64,000 nucleotides of DNA from Dyadobacter frigoris (GTDB taxonomy: Bacteria > Bacteroidota > Bacteroidia > Cytophagales > Spirosomataceae). Positions 34,790-44,188 of the stretch are shown piece after piece. Both the position numbers and the translations under genes were made by a program. The DNA is taken from contig NZ_SZVO01000010.1 of NCBI RefSeq assembly GCF_005280585.1, positions 248,001-312,000 of the forward strand, in the 5' to 3' direction. The notes below the pieces were generated by a model. That model did no database searches, was not told the DNA's origin, and saw nothing but the letters and a program-made list of their open reading frames with translations. Position 1 is the stretch's first letter, and every line of letters starts with the position of its first letter.

Positions 34790-35067
34790 CTAACGCTCAT
34801 TTTCTGGGCTTACCCTATCTTCACCGTTCGTTCCGAGAAGAATTTGAGCATATACCCACATTTCGATCAACTCCTTTGAAATAATGTAAATGCCCGTCAC
34901 CAGCCAAATCCTTTTTTTAATAAAGCCGCATCTACGCAGTTAGCCAGCACACCTCCGATGATGATTCCGACCATGGCGATAGCCGCTATTTTCAGCAGAA
35001 AGATCCAGTCGATCAAGCCCAGTGAAACACCAATAAACACAGACGCTATGTAAGCTGCAATTTCCAT
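34790..35067 (-). pseudogene. TauE/SafE sulfite exporter, internally deleted
   Basis: The frame from MEIAAYIASVFIGVSLGL (ATG 35065-35067) is the start of a TauE/SafE exporter. It jumps directly to the family's last part, IAMVGIIIGGVLANC and DAALLKKGFGW, with about 180 central residues missing. After a stop at 34897 the ending TGIYIISKELIEMW continues in another frame to a stop at 34790. The gene has lost its middle and carries a frameshift. TauE exports sulfite, the product expected from the persulfide dioxygenase next door, so the loss may matter. It lies between two Crp-like sites. Confidence 0.65.
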
Positions 35068-35109
35068 TTTCGTATCAATTATAATCCAAAAGCATTGAAC
35101 CACCGGAAA

Positions 35110-35123
35110 GTGATAAAAGTCAC
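35110..35123. promoter_or_regulatory. Crp/Fnr-like palindrome between the TauE remnant and crp
   Basis: GTGATAAAAGTCAC is a GTGA-N6-TCAC palindrome sharing 12 of 14 bases with the site at 34717-34730. It is 43 bases upstream of the TauE remnant start and 144 bases before the Crp/Fnr gene, so it could serve either. Confidence 0.6.
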
Positions 35124-35266
35124 ATAAGGAAAATATTATTATATCGAACTTTACAATCATTGAATTGTCACCAGCCTTAGAATCCTTCTGGCCATTCAAA
35201 TGGAAGGAACGTTTTTGAATGAGTTTGATTTATTACCCTATGCATTGCCTTATTAGTTAGCTCTCT

Positions 35267-35911
35267 ATGACTGAAAAAATATCTTATTATCTTGACAACG
35301 TTTTTCCCGATTTTGAGCCTGAGCTAAAACAGCGCCTGACAAAACTTTGCATGCTGCGAGAAATACCTGCGGGAGAAATCATCATACGAAAAGGACAATT
35401 TATAAAACACACGTTACTTATCGGAAGCGGCCGGGTTAAACTGTACCGTCAGGGAGATGACGGAGAAGAAGCCTTTATTTATGAACTGGAAGCAGGCAGT
35501 GCCTGTGCGTTATCGATGATCTGTAACACAAAACAGGAAGCCAGCGAGATCATGGCCAAAACAGTGGAAGACACCGTTGCGATCATGATCCCGATCCGGC
35601 TGATGGACGAGCTGATGCAACAATACAAAACGTGGTACTACTTTGTTATTGCTAACTACCGGGCCCGTTTTGAAGAGCTGCTCTCTGTTTTTGACAATGT
35701 AGTCTTCAAAGGAATGGATGAAAGGCTGGAATTCTATCTGAAAAACCAGTTTGAAAGAAACAAAAACAATATTTTGTCCATTACGCATCAGGAAATTGCT
35801 AATGACCTGAATTCGTCCCGTGAGGTCATATCCAGATTGTTAAAAAAAATGGAACAGGAGAAAAAAATAAGATTACTGAGAAATAGTATCGAATGGCTTG
35901 GTAGAATTTAA
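35267..35911 (+). CDS. Crp/Fnr family regulator
   Basis: This 214-residue protein has an N-terminal cyclic-nucleotide-like beta-roll (about 20-130; IPAGEIIIRKGQ, TLLIGSGRVKLYRQG) and a C-terminal winged helix (ITHQEIANDLNSSREVISRLLKKME). The recognition helix has R-E-x-x-x-R as in Crp, which reads GTGA. There is no N-terminal FNR iron-sulfur cysteine cluster. It probably senses redox or sulfur state and controls the sulfur operon, given the two palindromes nearby. The effector is unknown. Confidence 0.9.
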   Translation: MTEKISYYLDNVFPDFEPELKQRLTKLCMLREIPAGEIIIRKGQFIKHTLLIGSGRVKLYRQGDDGEEAFIYELEAGSACALSMICNTKQEASEIMAKTVEDTVAIMIPIRLMDELMQQYKTWYYFVIANYRARFEELLSVFDNVVFKGMDERLEFYLKNQFERNKNNILSITHQEIANDLNSSREVISRLLKKMEQEKKIRLLRNSIEWLGRI

Positions 35912-36142
35912 TGAAGAAATCATCCTGATTCCCCTGCAAGAATCTCTTTGAAAGCACCTTCTGAGCATTAACAGAAATTCTATTCTCTTTGATATAGCTG
36001 CCGACAGCTGCCCAGAAATGCGATATGTAAGCCGGGCACGTTTCTTTCTCAGACGTCAGCAAGAACATCTTCAAATACGATGGGGTATTTCCAAAGCCAA
36101 ACTACTAGCGTTATCTTCGCCGTGAAAACAAACGGGAACAAG

Positions 36143-36820
36143 ATGCAAATACTACTGGTTGAAGATGATCCGAAACTGGCTGGATTTATCAAGAAAGGCT
36201 TTCTTAGTGAACAAATTACCATTGAAGTTGCCTATGATGGCATGATAGGAAAAAGTCTTTGCGAGCAAAGAAAATTTGACGCTATTATCCTGGATGTAAA
36301 CCTCCCCGGCATCAACGGGTATGATCTGTGCCGGTTTATCAAAGATAACTGGCCACAAACCCCTGTGATCATGCTGACCGCACTGGGCATGCTTCATGAC
36401 AAGGTGTTAGGTTTCAACGCCGGTGCTGACGATTACCTCACAAAGCCCTTTGCCTTTCAGGAGCTGCTGCTCCGGATACAGGCACTGGCTAGAAGAACCA
36501 ATAATTTTTCCCGGCCGACAAAAATTTTGAAAGTAAGTGATTTGACTCTGGACACGGACAGTCAACAGGTGCGCCGGGGGCAAACGGAGATTACCCTAAC
36601 CAAAAGAGAATACGAACTATTGGAATACCTCATGTACAACAAGGGAAAAATCATGAGCCGTAACGACATCTTGGAAAGGGTCTGGGATCTGCATTTTGAT
36701 ACAAACACCAATATCATTGATGTTTATATTAATTATCTAAGACGAAAAATAGACAAGCAATTCAGTGAAAAACTGCTTCATACCATTATTGGGAGAGGCT
36801 ATATTCTGCGCGAACCATGA
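36143..36820 (+). CDS. OmpR-type response regulator
   Basis: Starting at MQILLVEDDPK gives 225 residues: receiver (Asp8-Asp9, acceptor Asp51 in AIILDVNLPG, TKPF) and a winged-helix OmpR domain (LTKREYELLEYL, MSRNDILERVWDLHFDTNTN, VYINYLRRKID). A start at 36080 gives an unlikely leader. It overlaps the kinase gene by 4 bases. It probably controls the efflux operon downstream. Confidence 0.92.
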   Translation: MQILLVEDDPKLAGFIKKGFLSEQITIEVAYDGMIGKSLCEQRKFDAIILDVNLPGINGYDLCRFIKDNWPQTPVIMLTALGMLHDKVLGFNAGADDYLTKPFAFQELLLRIQALARRTNNFSRPTKILKVSDLTLDTDSQQVRRGQTEITLTKREYELLEYLMYNKGKIMSRNDILERVWDLHFDTNTNIIDVYINYLRRKIDKQFSEKLLHTIIGRGYILREP

Positions 36821-38211
36821 GTATCAAACAAAACATTACCATTGCCTTTACGCTGGTCGTGGCGACGATCCTTGTGCTGTTCTCATTGTTTGTCTACTAT
36901 TCCTATGAAGATTACCGGGCCGATTTAATGCTTGAAAGGCTTTCTGTCCGGGCAGAAGCCACAAAAAAAATGCTCAGTAGCCCTGAAACGTTTAAAACGG
37001 ATAATTTCTTCCCGTTGGCAGAGCAGTACGAGGCAGTTTATGATCAGCATAACGATCTGGTCGTGGCTACGGCTCAAACCAGTGATTACGTGCCAGATGC
37101 TGGATTTCTGAAAACCGTGCGTTCTAAAAAAAAATATAAATTCGCTTACAACTCACCTTTTTTTGATTTTAAAAAAGAAGGTGTTGCGCTGACCTATTTT
37201 AAAAATGGCAAGCCCTTTGTGGCCCTGGTGACCGCCTATGATGTGCATGGCTATAATATGAGCAGGACTCTTCGGTTTTCGCTTTTTTTTGGAAACCTTC
37301 TAGCCCTGATCGTCATCGGCATTACGGGTTATTTTTTCTCGCGCCGGGCCATGCTTCCCTTTGACGAGTTGATCAAACAGATGGACAGGGCACCAATTTC
37401 GGATTTTGGTTTTAGAATTGTCCAGGGCACCCGACAGGATGAAGCCGCTTCCCTTGCGAGTTCTTTTAACGGACTGCTCCAAAAAATAAAAGAGCTTGCC
37501 GACAATCAGCGAAGCTTTATTTCCTACGCTTCCCACGAACTGCGGACCCCGCTTACCGTAATCAAGGGTGTTTTGGAAACTTCATTGTCCTATGATGTTG
37601 ATAAAGTCCAGTTGCAGCAGTCGGCACAAGAAGCTGTAAACCAGGTGAATCATGCCATTGAACTATCCAATAATCTGTTATTTTTAGCCGAGGTCGACGG
37701 GCTTCGCCTAACGGTCGATAAACGCGATATCAACGTGACGGATTTAGTGATGGATTCGGTTTCTTACATTCAGCGAAAATACCCTTCACAGCCTTTGGAA
37801 CTTGAATTTATTCAGGATGAATCAGCCAGCGATGATTTTCAGGCAGTCACCGAAGGTATACCCCATCTTTTAAGATCCGCTTTTAACAATGTACTCGACA
37901 ACGCATGTAAATATTCTGATTTTAAACCCATCAGCATTAAAATTATTGAAGAAAAAGAACTGATCAGGATCATCATTACAGATCAAGGCATCGGAATATT
38001 ACCGGAGGATCTTGAAAATATTTTTATGCCGATGATGCGGGGAAAAAATACGGGCACAATCACAGGATTTGGTATAGGTCTGTCACTCGTTAAAAAAATC
38101 ATTGATTTTCATCTGGGCACATTCGAAATCGACTCCGTTGCCGGCAAGGGTACAACCGTTGCGATCCATTTGCCATTAAAATCTTCTAATCGTATTCTAA
38201 TGCCGGTCTAA
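36817..38211 (+). CDS. HAMP-containing sensor histidine kinase
   Basis: This 464-residue protein has two membrane helices (about 8-28 and 155-175) bracketing a short periplasmic sensor. A HAMP-like segment follows, then HisKA with FISYASHELRTPLTVIKG (His240), and an ATPase domain with NNVLDNACKYSDF, DQGIGI and GFGIGLSLV. It partners the regulator upstream and probably senses a toxic compound or envelope state before the efflux operon is made. The end of the gene forms part of a terminator stem. Confidence 0.9.
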   Translation: MSIKQNITIAFTLVVATILVLFSLFVYYSYEDYRADLMLERLSVRAEATKKMLSSPETFKTDNFFPLAEQYEAVYDQHNDLVVATAQTSDYVPDAGFLKTVRSKKKYKFAYNSPFFDFKKEGVALTYFKNGKPFVALVTAYDVHGYNMSRTLRFSLFFGNLLALIVIGITGYFFSRRAMLPFDELIKQMDRAPISDFGFRIVQGTRQDEAASLASSFNGLLQKIKELADNQRSFISYASHELRTPLTVIKGVLETSLSYDVDKVQLQQSAQEAVNQVNHAIELSNNLLFLAEVDGLRLTVDKRDINVTDLVMDSVSYIQRKYPSQPLELEFIQDESASDDFQAVTEGIPHLLRSAFNNVLDNACKYSDFKPISIKIIEEKELIRIIITDQGIGILPEDLENIFMPMMRGKNTGTITGFGIGLSLVKKIIDFHLGTFEIDSVAGKGTTVAIHLPLKSSNRILMPV

Positions 38212-38234
38212 GACGGCTCTTAGACCGGCATTTT
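38200..38234 (+). terminator. Terminator overlapping the kinase stop codon
   Basis: A perfect 14-bp stem (38200-38213 with 38218-38231, four-base loop) begins inside the last codons of the sensor kinase, includes its TAA stop, and is followed by a short T-run. Transcription of the two-component genes should end here, and the efflux genes would need their own promoter. Confidence 0.75.
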
Positions 38235-38264
38235 AGATTTGACACTGTAATTAAAAACCGTGTC

Positions 38265-39686
38265 ATGATCCGATTCAATTTTGCAGCTTGTTTGCTGCTG
38301 GCCCTGACAAGCTGGCAAAACACAGCTGGCCAGTCCATACCCAAGACACTTTCGCTTACTGAGGCTGTAAACCTGGCCGTCGAGAATTACCCTTCAGTTA
38401 AAATCAAAGCTGCCGAAATCCAGGCCACTCAGGCGGAAAGCAATGCACAACTGATGTCCTACAACCGTCCGACGCTCAGTTTTCAGGCGCAGGCGCTGTT
38501 TGCAACCTCAAACCAGGTAAGAGGCACATCATTTCCCAATGGTGGAACCGCCATATCCAGTACCGGAAGTATCAAGGTAAACGGTTACTCTGCCGACGCG
38601 GTATGGAGTAGTTTCAGTACCATTTTAGGAAGCTATAAAATTGCCAGCTTTGGTAAGAAAAGGGCCGATGAAACGATGTATAGGGTCGGTACAGAACAAG
38701 CACGGGCTGATTACGATAGGGAAATTTTCGATCAGAAAGCAAGGGCGGCCGATGCTTATTTGATGGCCCTTGTTTACCAGGATGCGGTGCAGGTGCAGCA
38801 AAAAAATCTTGAACGTACCCAGCAATTTTTCAATGTCATTCAGGCAACGGCTAAGGCAGGACTTCGCCCGGGTGTCGATAGCTCCATGGCTACGGCGGAA
38901 CTTTCCAAAGCAACGCTGCTGCTGCTGGAAAGTCAGCGGCTGGCCAAAGACCAGAAAATAAAACTGGCCCAACTTTTGGGAGGGGGCAGTTCTGATTTTC
39001 AGCTTGTAGCAGATCGTTTCAATCGCAGTCTTCCTAACCAGTCCCCGGTGGTCAGCGAACTGAATGCATCTGAGCATCCTTTGCTGCAATATTACCAAAA
39101 ACGCATCGGGTTCAGTGAGGCAAAAGCGATTTCGATCCGAAAATCCTATCTGCCCTCGATCATGGCCGTAGGCGCTTTATGGGGAAGAGGCTCAGGCATT
39201 TCTGATAAAACCGATGCGGATGGAAATTTCAATTACAACGCTTCTTTATCCGGGCTAAGATTCCGCGCCTACAATTACATGGCGGGCGTTTCGACGCTTT
39301 GGAATATTTCCGATGTTTTCAGGACCAGGCAGCAGACCAAAGCCCAGCAGTTTCTCACAGAGAGTTATCAGCAGGGCTACAATCAGATGCAGATCCAGCT
39401 TCAGGGTGAGCTTGAAAGTGCCGACCTGCAATACAGTGCGGCTCTGCAAACCGTAACCCAGGCACCTGTCCAGTTAAGCGCTGCTCAGGACGCTTATAAC
39501 CAGGCCGATGCCCGCTATAAAGCAGGGCTAAGTACCATCCTGGAATTAACTCAGGCCGTAACCCTTTTGAACCGTGCAGAAATCGACCAGATCGTCGCCC
39601 ATAACAACGTATGGCGGGCGCTTCTTCAAAAGGCTGCTGCAAACGGAAATATCAATGGATTTTTAAGTCAGGTCAACCAGAACTAA
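38265..39686 (+). CDS. TolC-family outer-membrane efflux channel
   Basis: This 473-residue protein has a signal peptide ending near NTAGQS and a TolC/OEP fold: LTEAVNLAVENYPSVKIKAA near the start, coiled regions with QAGLRPGVDSSMATAELSKA, and a second half repeating the pattern with YKAGLSTILELTQAVTLLNR. It forms the outer-membrane duct of a tripartite RND pump. It is the first gene of the operon, ahead of pump and adaptor, which is an uncommon order. Confidence 0.9.
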   Translation: MIRFNFAACLLLALTSWQNTAGQSIPKTLSLTEAVNLAVENYPSVKIKAAEIQATQAESNAQLMSYNRPTLSFQAQALFATSNQVRGTSFPNGGTAISSTGSIKVNGYSADAVWSSFSTILGSYKIASFGKKRADETMYRVGTEQARADYDREIFDQKARAADAYLMALVYQDAVQVQQKNLERTQQFFNVIQATAKAGLRPGVDSSMATAELSKATLLLLESQRLAKDQKIKLAQLLGGGSSDFQLVADRFNRSLPNQSPVVSELNASEHPLLQYYQKRIGFSEAKAISIRKSYLPSIMAVGALWGRGSGISDKTDADGNFNYNASLSGLRFRAYNYMAGVSTLWNISDVFRTRQQTKAQQFLTESYQQGYNQMQIQLQGELESADLQYSAALQTVTQAPVQLSAAQDAYNQADARYKAGLSTILELTQAVTLLNRAEIDQIVAHNNVWRALLQKAAANGNINGFLSQVNQN

Positions 39687-39696
39687 ATGCTTACTC

Positions 39697-42600
39697 ATGG
39701 ATAAATTACTCACAGGTTCGCTTTCAAAACCGGTCATGGTACTGGTGGTGGTACTGGGCCTAGCCATCTTTTCATTGATGGCCCTTTTTCAGATTCCGGT
39801 TGACATTTTTCCGAAACTGAATCTTCCGACTATTTACATTGCCCAGCCGTATGGAGGCATGACGCCAGCGCAGATGGAAGGGTTCATCGCAACCCGGTAT
39901 CAAAACCAGATGCTTTACGTGTCGGGTATTAAGGATATTGAAGTAAAAAATGTCCAGGGACTGTGTCTGGTCAAACTTACCTTTTACGAAACCGTAGATA
40001 TGGCCCAGGCAGCGGGCGAAGTTGCCAACCAGGTCAGCCGGGTAATGAGCTACATGCCGCCGGGCACGGTGCCTCCGACCGTAGTGCGTTTTGACGCGAC
40101 CAATCTACCGGTAGGGCAGCTCGTTTTTACCAGTAAAAAGGCAACGCTCAATGAAATGCAGGATTATGCGTCCACCAAGATACGCCCTTTGTTTTCCCAG
40201 ATTCCGGGAGCTTCTTCTCCACCACCCTTCGGAGGAAATGAGCGTACGGTGGTGGTAAGGGTCAACCCCGAAGCCATGCGCAGTTACCAGTTCACGCCCG
40301 ATGAAATTGTGCAGGCTGTTGTAAAAAACAATCAGATAGCTCCTGCTGGTAATGTCCGTGTGGGGGATTATACCTTTATGACACCGATGAACTCGATTAT
40401 GACCAACGTTGAGGATTTTCTTAATATTCCACTTCATAAGGGGGCCGGACCAACGGTTTTTCTACGCGATATCGCAAGCGTCGAAGATGCTTCGGATGTA
40501 ACAGTCGGCTATGCGCTGGTTAATGGGAAACGCTCGGTTTATATCCCACTGACCAAAACCTCAGATGCTTCCACAATGAATGTAGTAAACGCGCTGAAAG
40601 CGAAGCTTCCCGAAATGCAGTCGCTTCTGCCCGATTACATTCAATTAAAATACGAATTTGACCAGTCCATTTACGTCATAAACGCTGTTGGAAGTCTGGC
40701 TTCCGAAGGACTTATCGGAGCGCTTCTGACAGGACTTGTCGTCTTTTTGTTTCTGGGGGATCTCAGAAGCTCGCTGGTGGTGATCGTGACCATCCCGGTC
40801 TGTCTTTTGGCGGCCATTCTGATGCTGAATCTGGCAGGTCAGACCATCAATATCATGACACTTTCGGGACTTGCCCTGGCCATCGGTATTCTGGTCGATC
40901 AATCGACGGTTGTGATTGAAAATATACATCAGCACCTTGAAATGGGCAAGACCAAATCAAGGGCCATTCTGGATGCGACACGGGAGGTTTCTTTTCCGCT
41001 GCTTTTGATCACGCTCTGTATTCTGGCTGTTTTTGCGCCGGCACTTCTGATGAACGGGGTACCCAAAGGTATGTTCATGCCGCTATCACTGGCCGTTGGC
41101 TTTTCCATGGTTGCCTCCTACATTTTCTCTCAGTCTCTCGTGCCCGTCCTTTCGAACTGGTGGCTAAAAAACCATGTGTCTGAAAAACCGCATGAAAAAA
41201 AGATCCTCAATGACCTCAATAAGAAGGATGAAATAAAAATGGAGCTCTATGAAGAAAAGCATCCTGAAAAAATAACAGGTTTTGAGCGTTTTAAACTGGG
41301 GTATCTCGGTGTGCTCGACGGTATGATGAAACGAAGACTCATTGTTATTCCGGTATATCTGCTGGCCAGCTTTGGAATTGCTATTTTGGGCTATATGACC
41401 ATTGGAAAAGATATGATGCCTAAGCTGGATCACTCGCGCCAGTTTCAGCTCCGGTTAATCGCGCCGCAAGGACTAAGAATCGAACGAACTGAGCAGGAAG
41501 TGATTAAAACAATCAATATCATTAAAGGCATTGTCGGGGCCAGAAATGTGGATATTACTTCGGCATTTGTCGGGATGACACCTTCGAGTTACGGAACCAG
41601 CGCGCTGTACGTATTTAATGCAGGCCCTCACGAAGCGGTTTTGCAGGTGAACCTGGGCGAAGGATATAAAGTAAAATCACTCGATGATTTGAAGGAAAAT
41701 ATCAGAAAAAAGATCCGCCAGAATATGCCGGAAACCAATGTTTCTTTTGAGCCCATCGAGCTGACCGACAAGATCATGAGCCAGGGAGCGCTCACCCCGA
41801 TTGAAATCATGGTGGGAAGCAAGGATCTGACAGACGGCAAAAAATTTGCCGATAAAATCATTAAGCAGCTCAGCAAAATCAGTTATCTCAGGGATATCCG
41901 CATCAATCAGCCGCTAAATTATCCTACCCTTGACATTCAGGTGGACCGTATCAAAGCAGCCCAGTTCGGCCTTTCCGCAGATCAGGTTTCAAAATCGCTG
42001 GTGGCGGCCACGTCTTCAAGCCGTTTTACGGCCAAGAACTTCTGGCTGGATCAAAGCAAAGGATTTGCTTATCAGGTACAGGTACAGCTTCCCGAATATC
42101 TGATGTCCTCTGCTCAGGATATTGAAAACATCCCTTTGGTAGCGGGTCAGCTCAGGCCAACGCTGGGTGATGTGGCAACGATCAAAAAAGTAACGATACC
42201 AGGCGAATTTGACCGGATTGGCCCCCGCCGTATCGTGACGGTTTCAGCTAATATTTATAAAAAGGATTTAGGCACTGCGGCCGCTGATGTCAGCACCGCT
42301 TTGAAAGAGGCTGGCACGCCGCCTCTTGGAACCGTTGTGGAGCTGAAAGGAATGGTTAAACTGCTGCAAGATACGCTGTCAAGTCTGAGCCTGGGACTTG
42401 GCCTGGCTGTCGTGGTCATATTTCTTCTTCTGGCCGCTAATTACCAGTCTGTCAAGGTTTCTCTGGTTGTTTTGGTCACAATCCCTGCTGTGCTTGCAGG
42501 CTCGATTACGATTCTTCTACTTACCGGAAGTACGCTTAATCTTCAATCCTATATGGGCATTATCATGTCGGTGGGCGTTTCGGTCGCCAATGCCCTTTTA

Positions 42601-42951
42601 ATTGTAACCAATGCTGAGACGCTGAGAATCCAGTACAATGATTCTACCAAGGCAGCCCGTGTAGCAGGTGCTGTCAGACTTCGCCCGATTTTGATGACTT
42701 CCATCGCCATGGTGGTCGGTATGATCCCGATGGCCAGCGGTCTGAGCGAGTCCGGTGAGCAAACAGCCCCGCTGGGCCGGGCCGTAATCGGTGGCCTGAT
42801 CGCCTCCACTTTTGCCGCACTGCTTATTTTACCCCTGGTCTTTGCCGCGATTCAAAAGAAATCCTCTATACAATCAGTATCGCTAAATCCTGAGGACCCT
42901 GACAGTGAATTTTTTGATAAACCATTACAACTTGAAAACGCTTTAAATTAA
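39697..42951 (+). CDS. RND efflux pump, proton-relay residues altered
   Basis: This 1084-residue protein has the AcrB-like arrangement: helix 1 (KPVMVLVVVLGLAIFSLMAL), a first large periplasmic loop, helices 2-6, a second loop, and helices 8-12. In helix 4 the usual Asp-Asp pair reads D401-Q402 (GILVDQSTVVIENI). In helix 10 the position of AcrB Lys940 is Ala964 (GVSVANALLIV). Two of the classical proton-path residues are thus missing. It works with the TolC protein before and the adaptor after. The substrate is unknown. Confidence 0.92.
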   Translation: MDKLLTGSLSKPVMVLVVVLGLAIFSLMALFQIPVDIFPKLNLPTIYIAQPYGGMTPAQMEGFIATRYQNQMLYVSGIKDIEVKNVQGLCLVKLTFYETVDMAQAAGEVANQVSRVMSYMPPGTVPPTVVRFDATNLPVGQLVFTSKKATLNEMQDYASTKIRPLFSQIPGASSPPPFGGNERTVVVRVNPEAMRSYQFTPDEIVQAVVKNNQIAPAGNVRVGDYTFMTPMNSIMTNVEDFLNIPLHKGAGPTVFLRDIASVEDASDVTVGYALVNGKRSVYIPLTKTSDASTMNVVNALKAKLPEMQSLLPDYIQLKYEFDQSIYVINAVGSLASEGLIGALLTGLVVFLFLGDLRSSLVVIVTIPVCLLAAILMLNLAGQTINIMTLSGLALAIGILVDQSTVVIENIHQHLEMGKTKSRAILDATREVSFPLLLITLCILAVFAPALLMNGVPKGMFMPLSLAVGFSMVASYIFSQSLVPVLSNWWLKNHVSEKPHEKKILNDLNKKDEIKMELYEEKHPEKITGFERFKLGYLGVLDGMMKRRLIVIPVYLLASFGIAILGYMTIGKDMMPKLDHSRQFQLRLIAPQGLRIERTEQEVIKTINIIKGIVGARNVDITSAFVGMTPSSYGTSALYVFNAGPHEAVLQVNLGEGYKVKSLDDLKENIRKKIRQNMPETNVSFEPIELTDKIMSQGALTPIEIMVGSKDLTDGKKFADKIIKQLSKISYLRDIRINQPLNYPTLDIQVDRIKAAQFGLSADQVSKSLVAATSSSRFTAKNFWLDQSKGFAYQVQVQLPEYLMSSAQDIENIPLVAGQLRPTLGDVATIKKVTIPGEFDRIGPRRIVTVSANIYKKDLGTAAADVSTALKEAGTPPLGTVVELKGMVKLLQDTLSSLSLGLGLAVVVIFLLLAANYQSVKVSLVVLVTIPAVLAGSITILLLTGSTLNLQSYMGIIMSVGVSVANALLIVTNAETLRIQYNDSTKAARVAGAVRLRPILMTSIAMVVGMIPMASGLSESGEQTAPLGRAVIGGLIASTFAALLILPLVFAAIQKKSSIQSVSLNPEDPDSEFFDKPLQLENALN

Positions 42952-42958
42952 AACTGCT

Positions 42959-44071
42959 ATGAAAACCCGGATCATGTTATATTTCGCTGCCCTTAGCATT
43001 GGTTTTATGCTCAATGGCTGCGGATCCAAGGCATCGGAAAACGCAAAAGACAACGAAAAAGAAGAGGAAGCGGTGGTGTACCCCGCGGTTGCAGTCAGTG
43101 AGTCAGATCCCAAACAGGAGCTCAATATTCCCGGTGAGCTGATGAGCTACTATGAAACAGATGTTTTCCCAAAGGTGAACAGTTACATTAAAAAAATCAA
43201 TTTTGACATTGGTGACCGTGTAAAGACCGGTCAGGTACTGGCTGAACTGGAAGCGCCTGAACTTAGCGCACAGCTTGCCGAGGCGTATTCAAAGGTAAGA
43301 TCGTCCGAAGCCCAGCTCACCGCGAGCAGATCCGTTTACAGAAGACTTCTTCAGGCAGCAGCTACACGCGGCGCTGTTTCACCCAATGACATGGACCTCG
43401 CGCGTTCTAAAATCACAGCTGATAGCCTTTCGCTGCTGGGGTCAAGCGCCGTTTATGCATCCGTACAGCAAATGAACAGTTACTTAAAGATCAGGGCTCC
43501 CTTTGATGGCATCATAGCCGACAGAAAACTTTCGCCTGGTGCGTTTGTGGGCCCTGGCGACAAAAGCGCCATGCCGATTTTCCGTATCAAACAACAAAAT
43601 ATCCTGCGTTTGCAACTATCTGTTCCCGAGCGTTTTATGGATGCTGTGCAACAAAACCAACCGGTGAGTTTTTCGGTGGTGAGTCTTCCAGGAGAAATTT
43701 TCAAAGGTAAAATAAACCGTATCTCTCATAGTGTCGACCGTCAGACGCGTTCTGAACTAATCGAAATTCAGATCCCCAATCCATCCGGGCGGCTGGCATC
43801 CGGGATGTATGCACAGGTGACACTGCCCGTGGGCAGAGGGCATGCCTCACTGATCGTCCCAAGCTCTTCGGTCGCGACTACCATGGAAAAATGCTTTGTG
43901 GTGAAAGTGGAGGATGGAAAGGCGAAGTGGATCAACGTAAGAAAAGGTATCGAAGCTGATGGGAAAACAGAGATTTTCGGCGGTGTTAAAAAAGGAGATA
44001 TTGTCCTGAAAACGGCAAACGACGAGCTGCAACAGGGGCAACCCGTAAAGGTATCCCAAGCGACATTTTAA
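42959..44071 (+). CDS. RND periplasmic adaptor (membrane fusion protein)
   Basis: This 370-residue lipoprotein (MLNGC lipobox, Cys near 21) has the adaptor layout. The barrel-sandwich halves are SYIKKINFDIGDRVKTGQVL, with LAELEAPELSAQL, and LKIRAPFDGIIADRKLSPGA. A coiled-coil hairpin of about 60 residues lies between them, followed by the beta-barrel and membrane-proximal domains. It links the RND pump to the TolC channel. It is last of the three pump genes. Confidence 0.92.
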   Translation: MKTRIMLYFAALSIGFMLNGCGSKASENAKDNEKEEEAVVYPAVAVSESDPKQELNIPGELMSYYETDVFPKVNSYIKKINFDIGDRVKTGQVLAELEAPELSAQLAEAYSKVRSSEAQLTASRSVYRRLLQAAATRGAVSPNDMDLARSKITADSLSLLGSSAVYASVQQMNSYLKIRAPFDGIIADRKLSPGAFVGPGDKSAMPIFRIKQQNILRLQLSVPERFMDAVQQNQPVSFSVVSLPGEIFKGKINRISHSVDRQTRSELIEIQIPNPSGRLASGMYAQVTLPVGRGHASLIVPSSSVATTMEKCFVVKVEDGKAKWINVRKGIEADGKTEIFGGVKKGDIVLKTANDELQQGQPVKVSQATF

Positions 44072-44109
44072 GTTTTTTGCAACCAGGCGCGGTTTTGATA
44101 AATAATGTA

Positions 44110-44141
44110 AAATCCAGGGTGGCATAAGCTGGCCTGGATTT
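44110..44141 (+). terminator. Hairpin after the efflux genes
   Basis: AAATCCAGG and CCTGGATTT form a perfect 9-bp stem with a partly paired loop, 39 bases after the adaptor stop. No real T-run follows, so it may be an attenuating hairpin before the DUF202 gene rather than a full terminator. Confidence 0.45.
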
Positions 44142-44188
44142 GATTGTAATACAGTCAAAGACCTAACTACCGTAACAGAAAAAAACGT

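Noticed and set aside
35826..36074. 82-codon minus-strand frame overlapping the crp end
   Set aside because: Composition is fairly normal but it overlaps the last 86 bases of crp and has no family or context.
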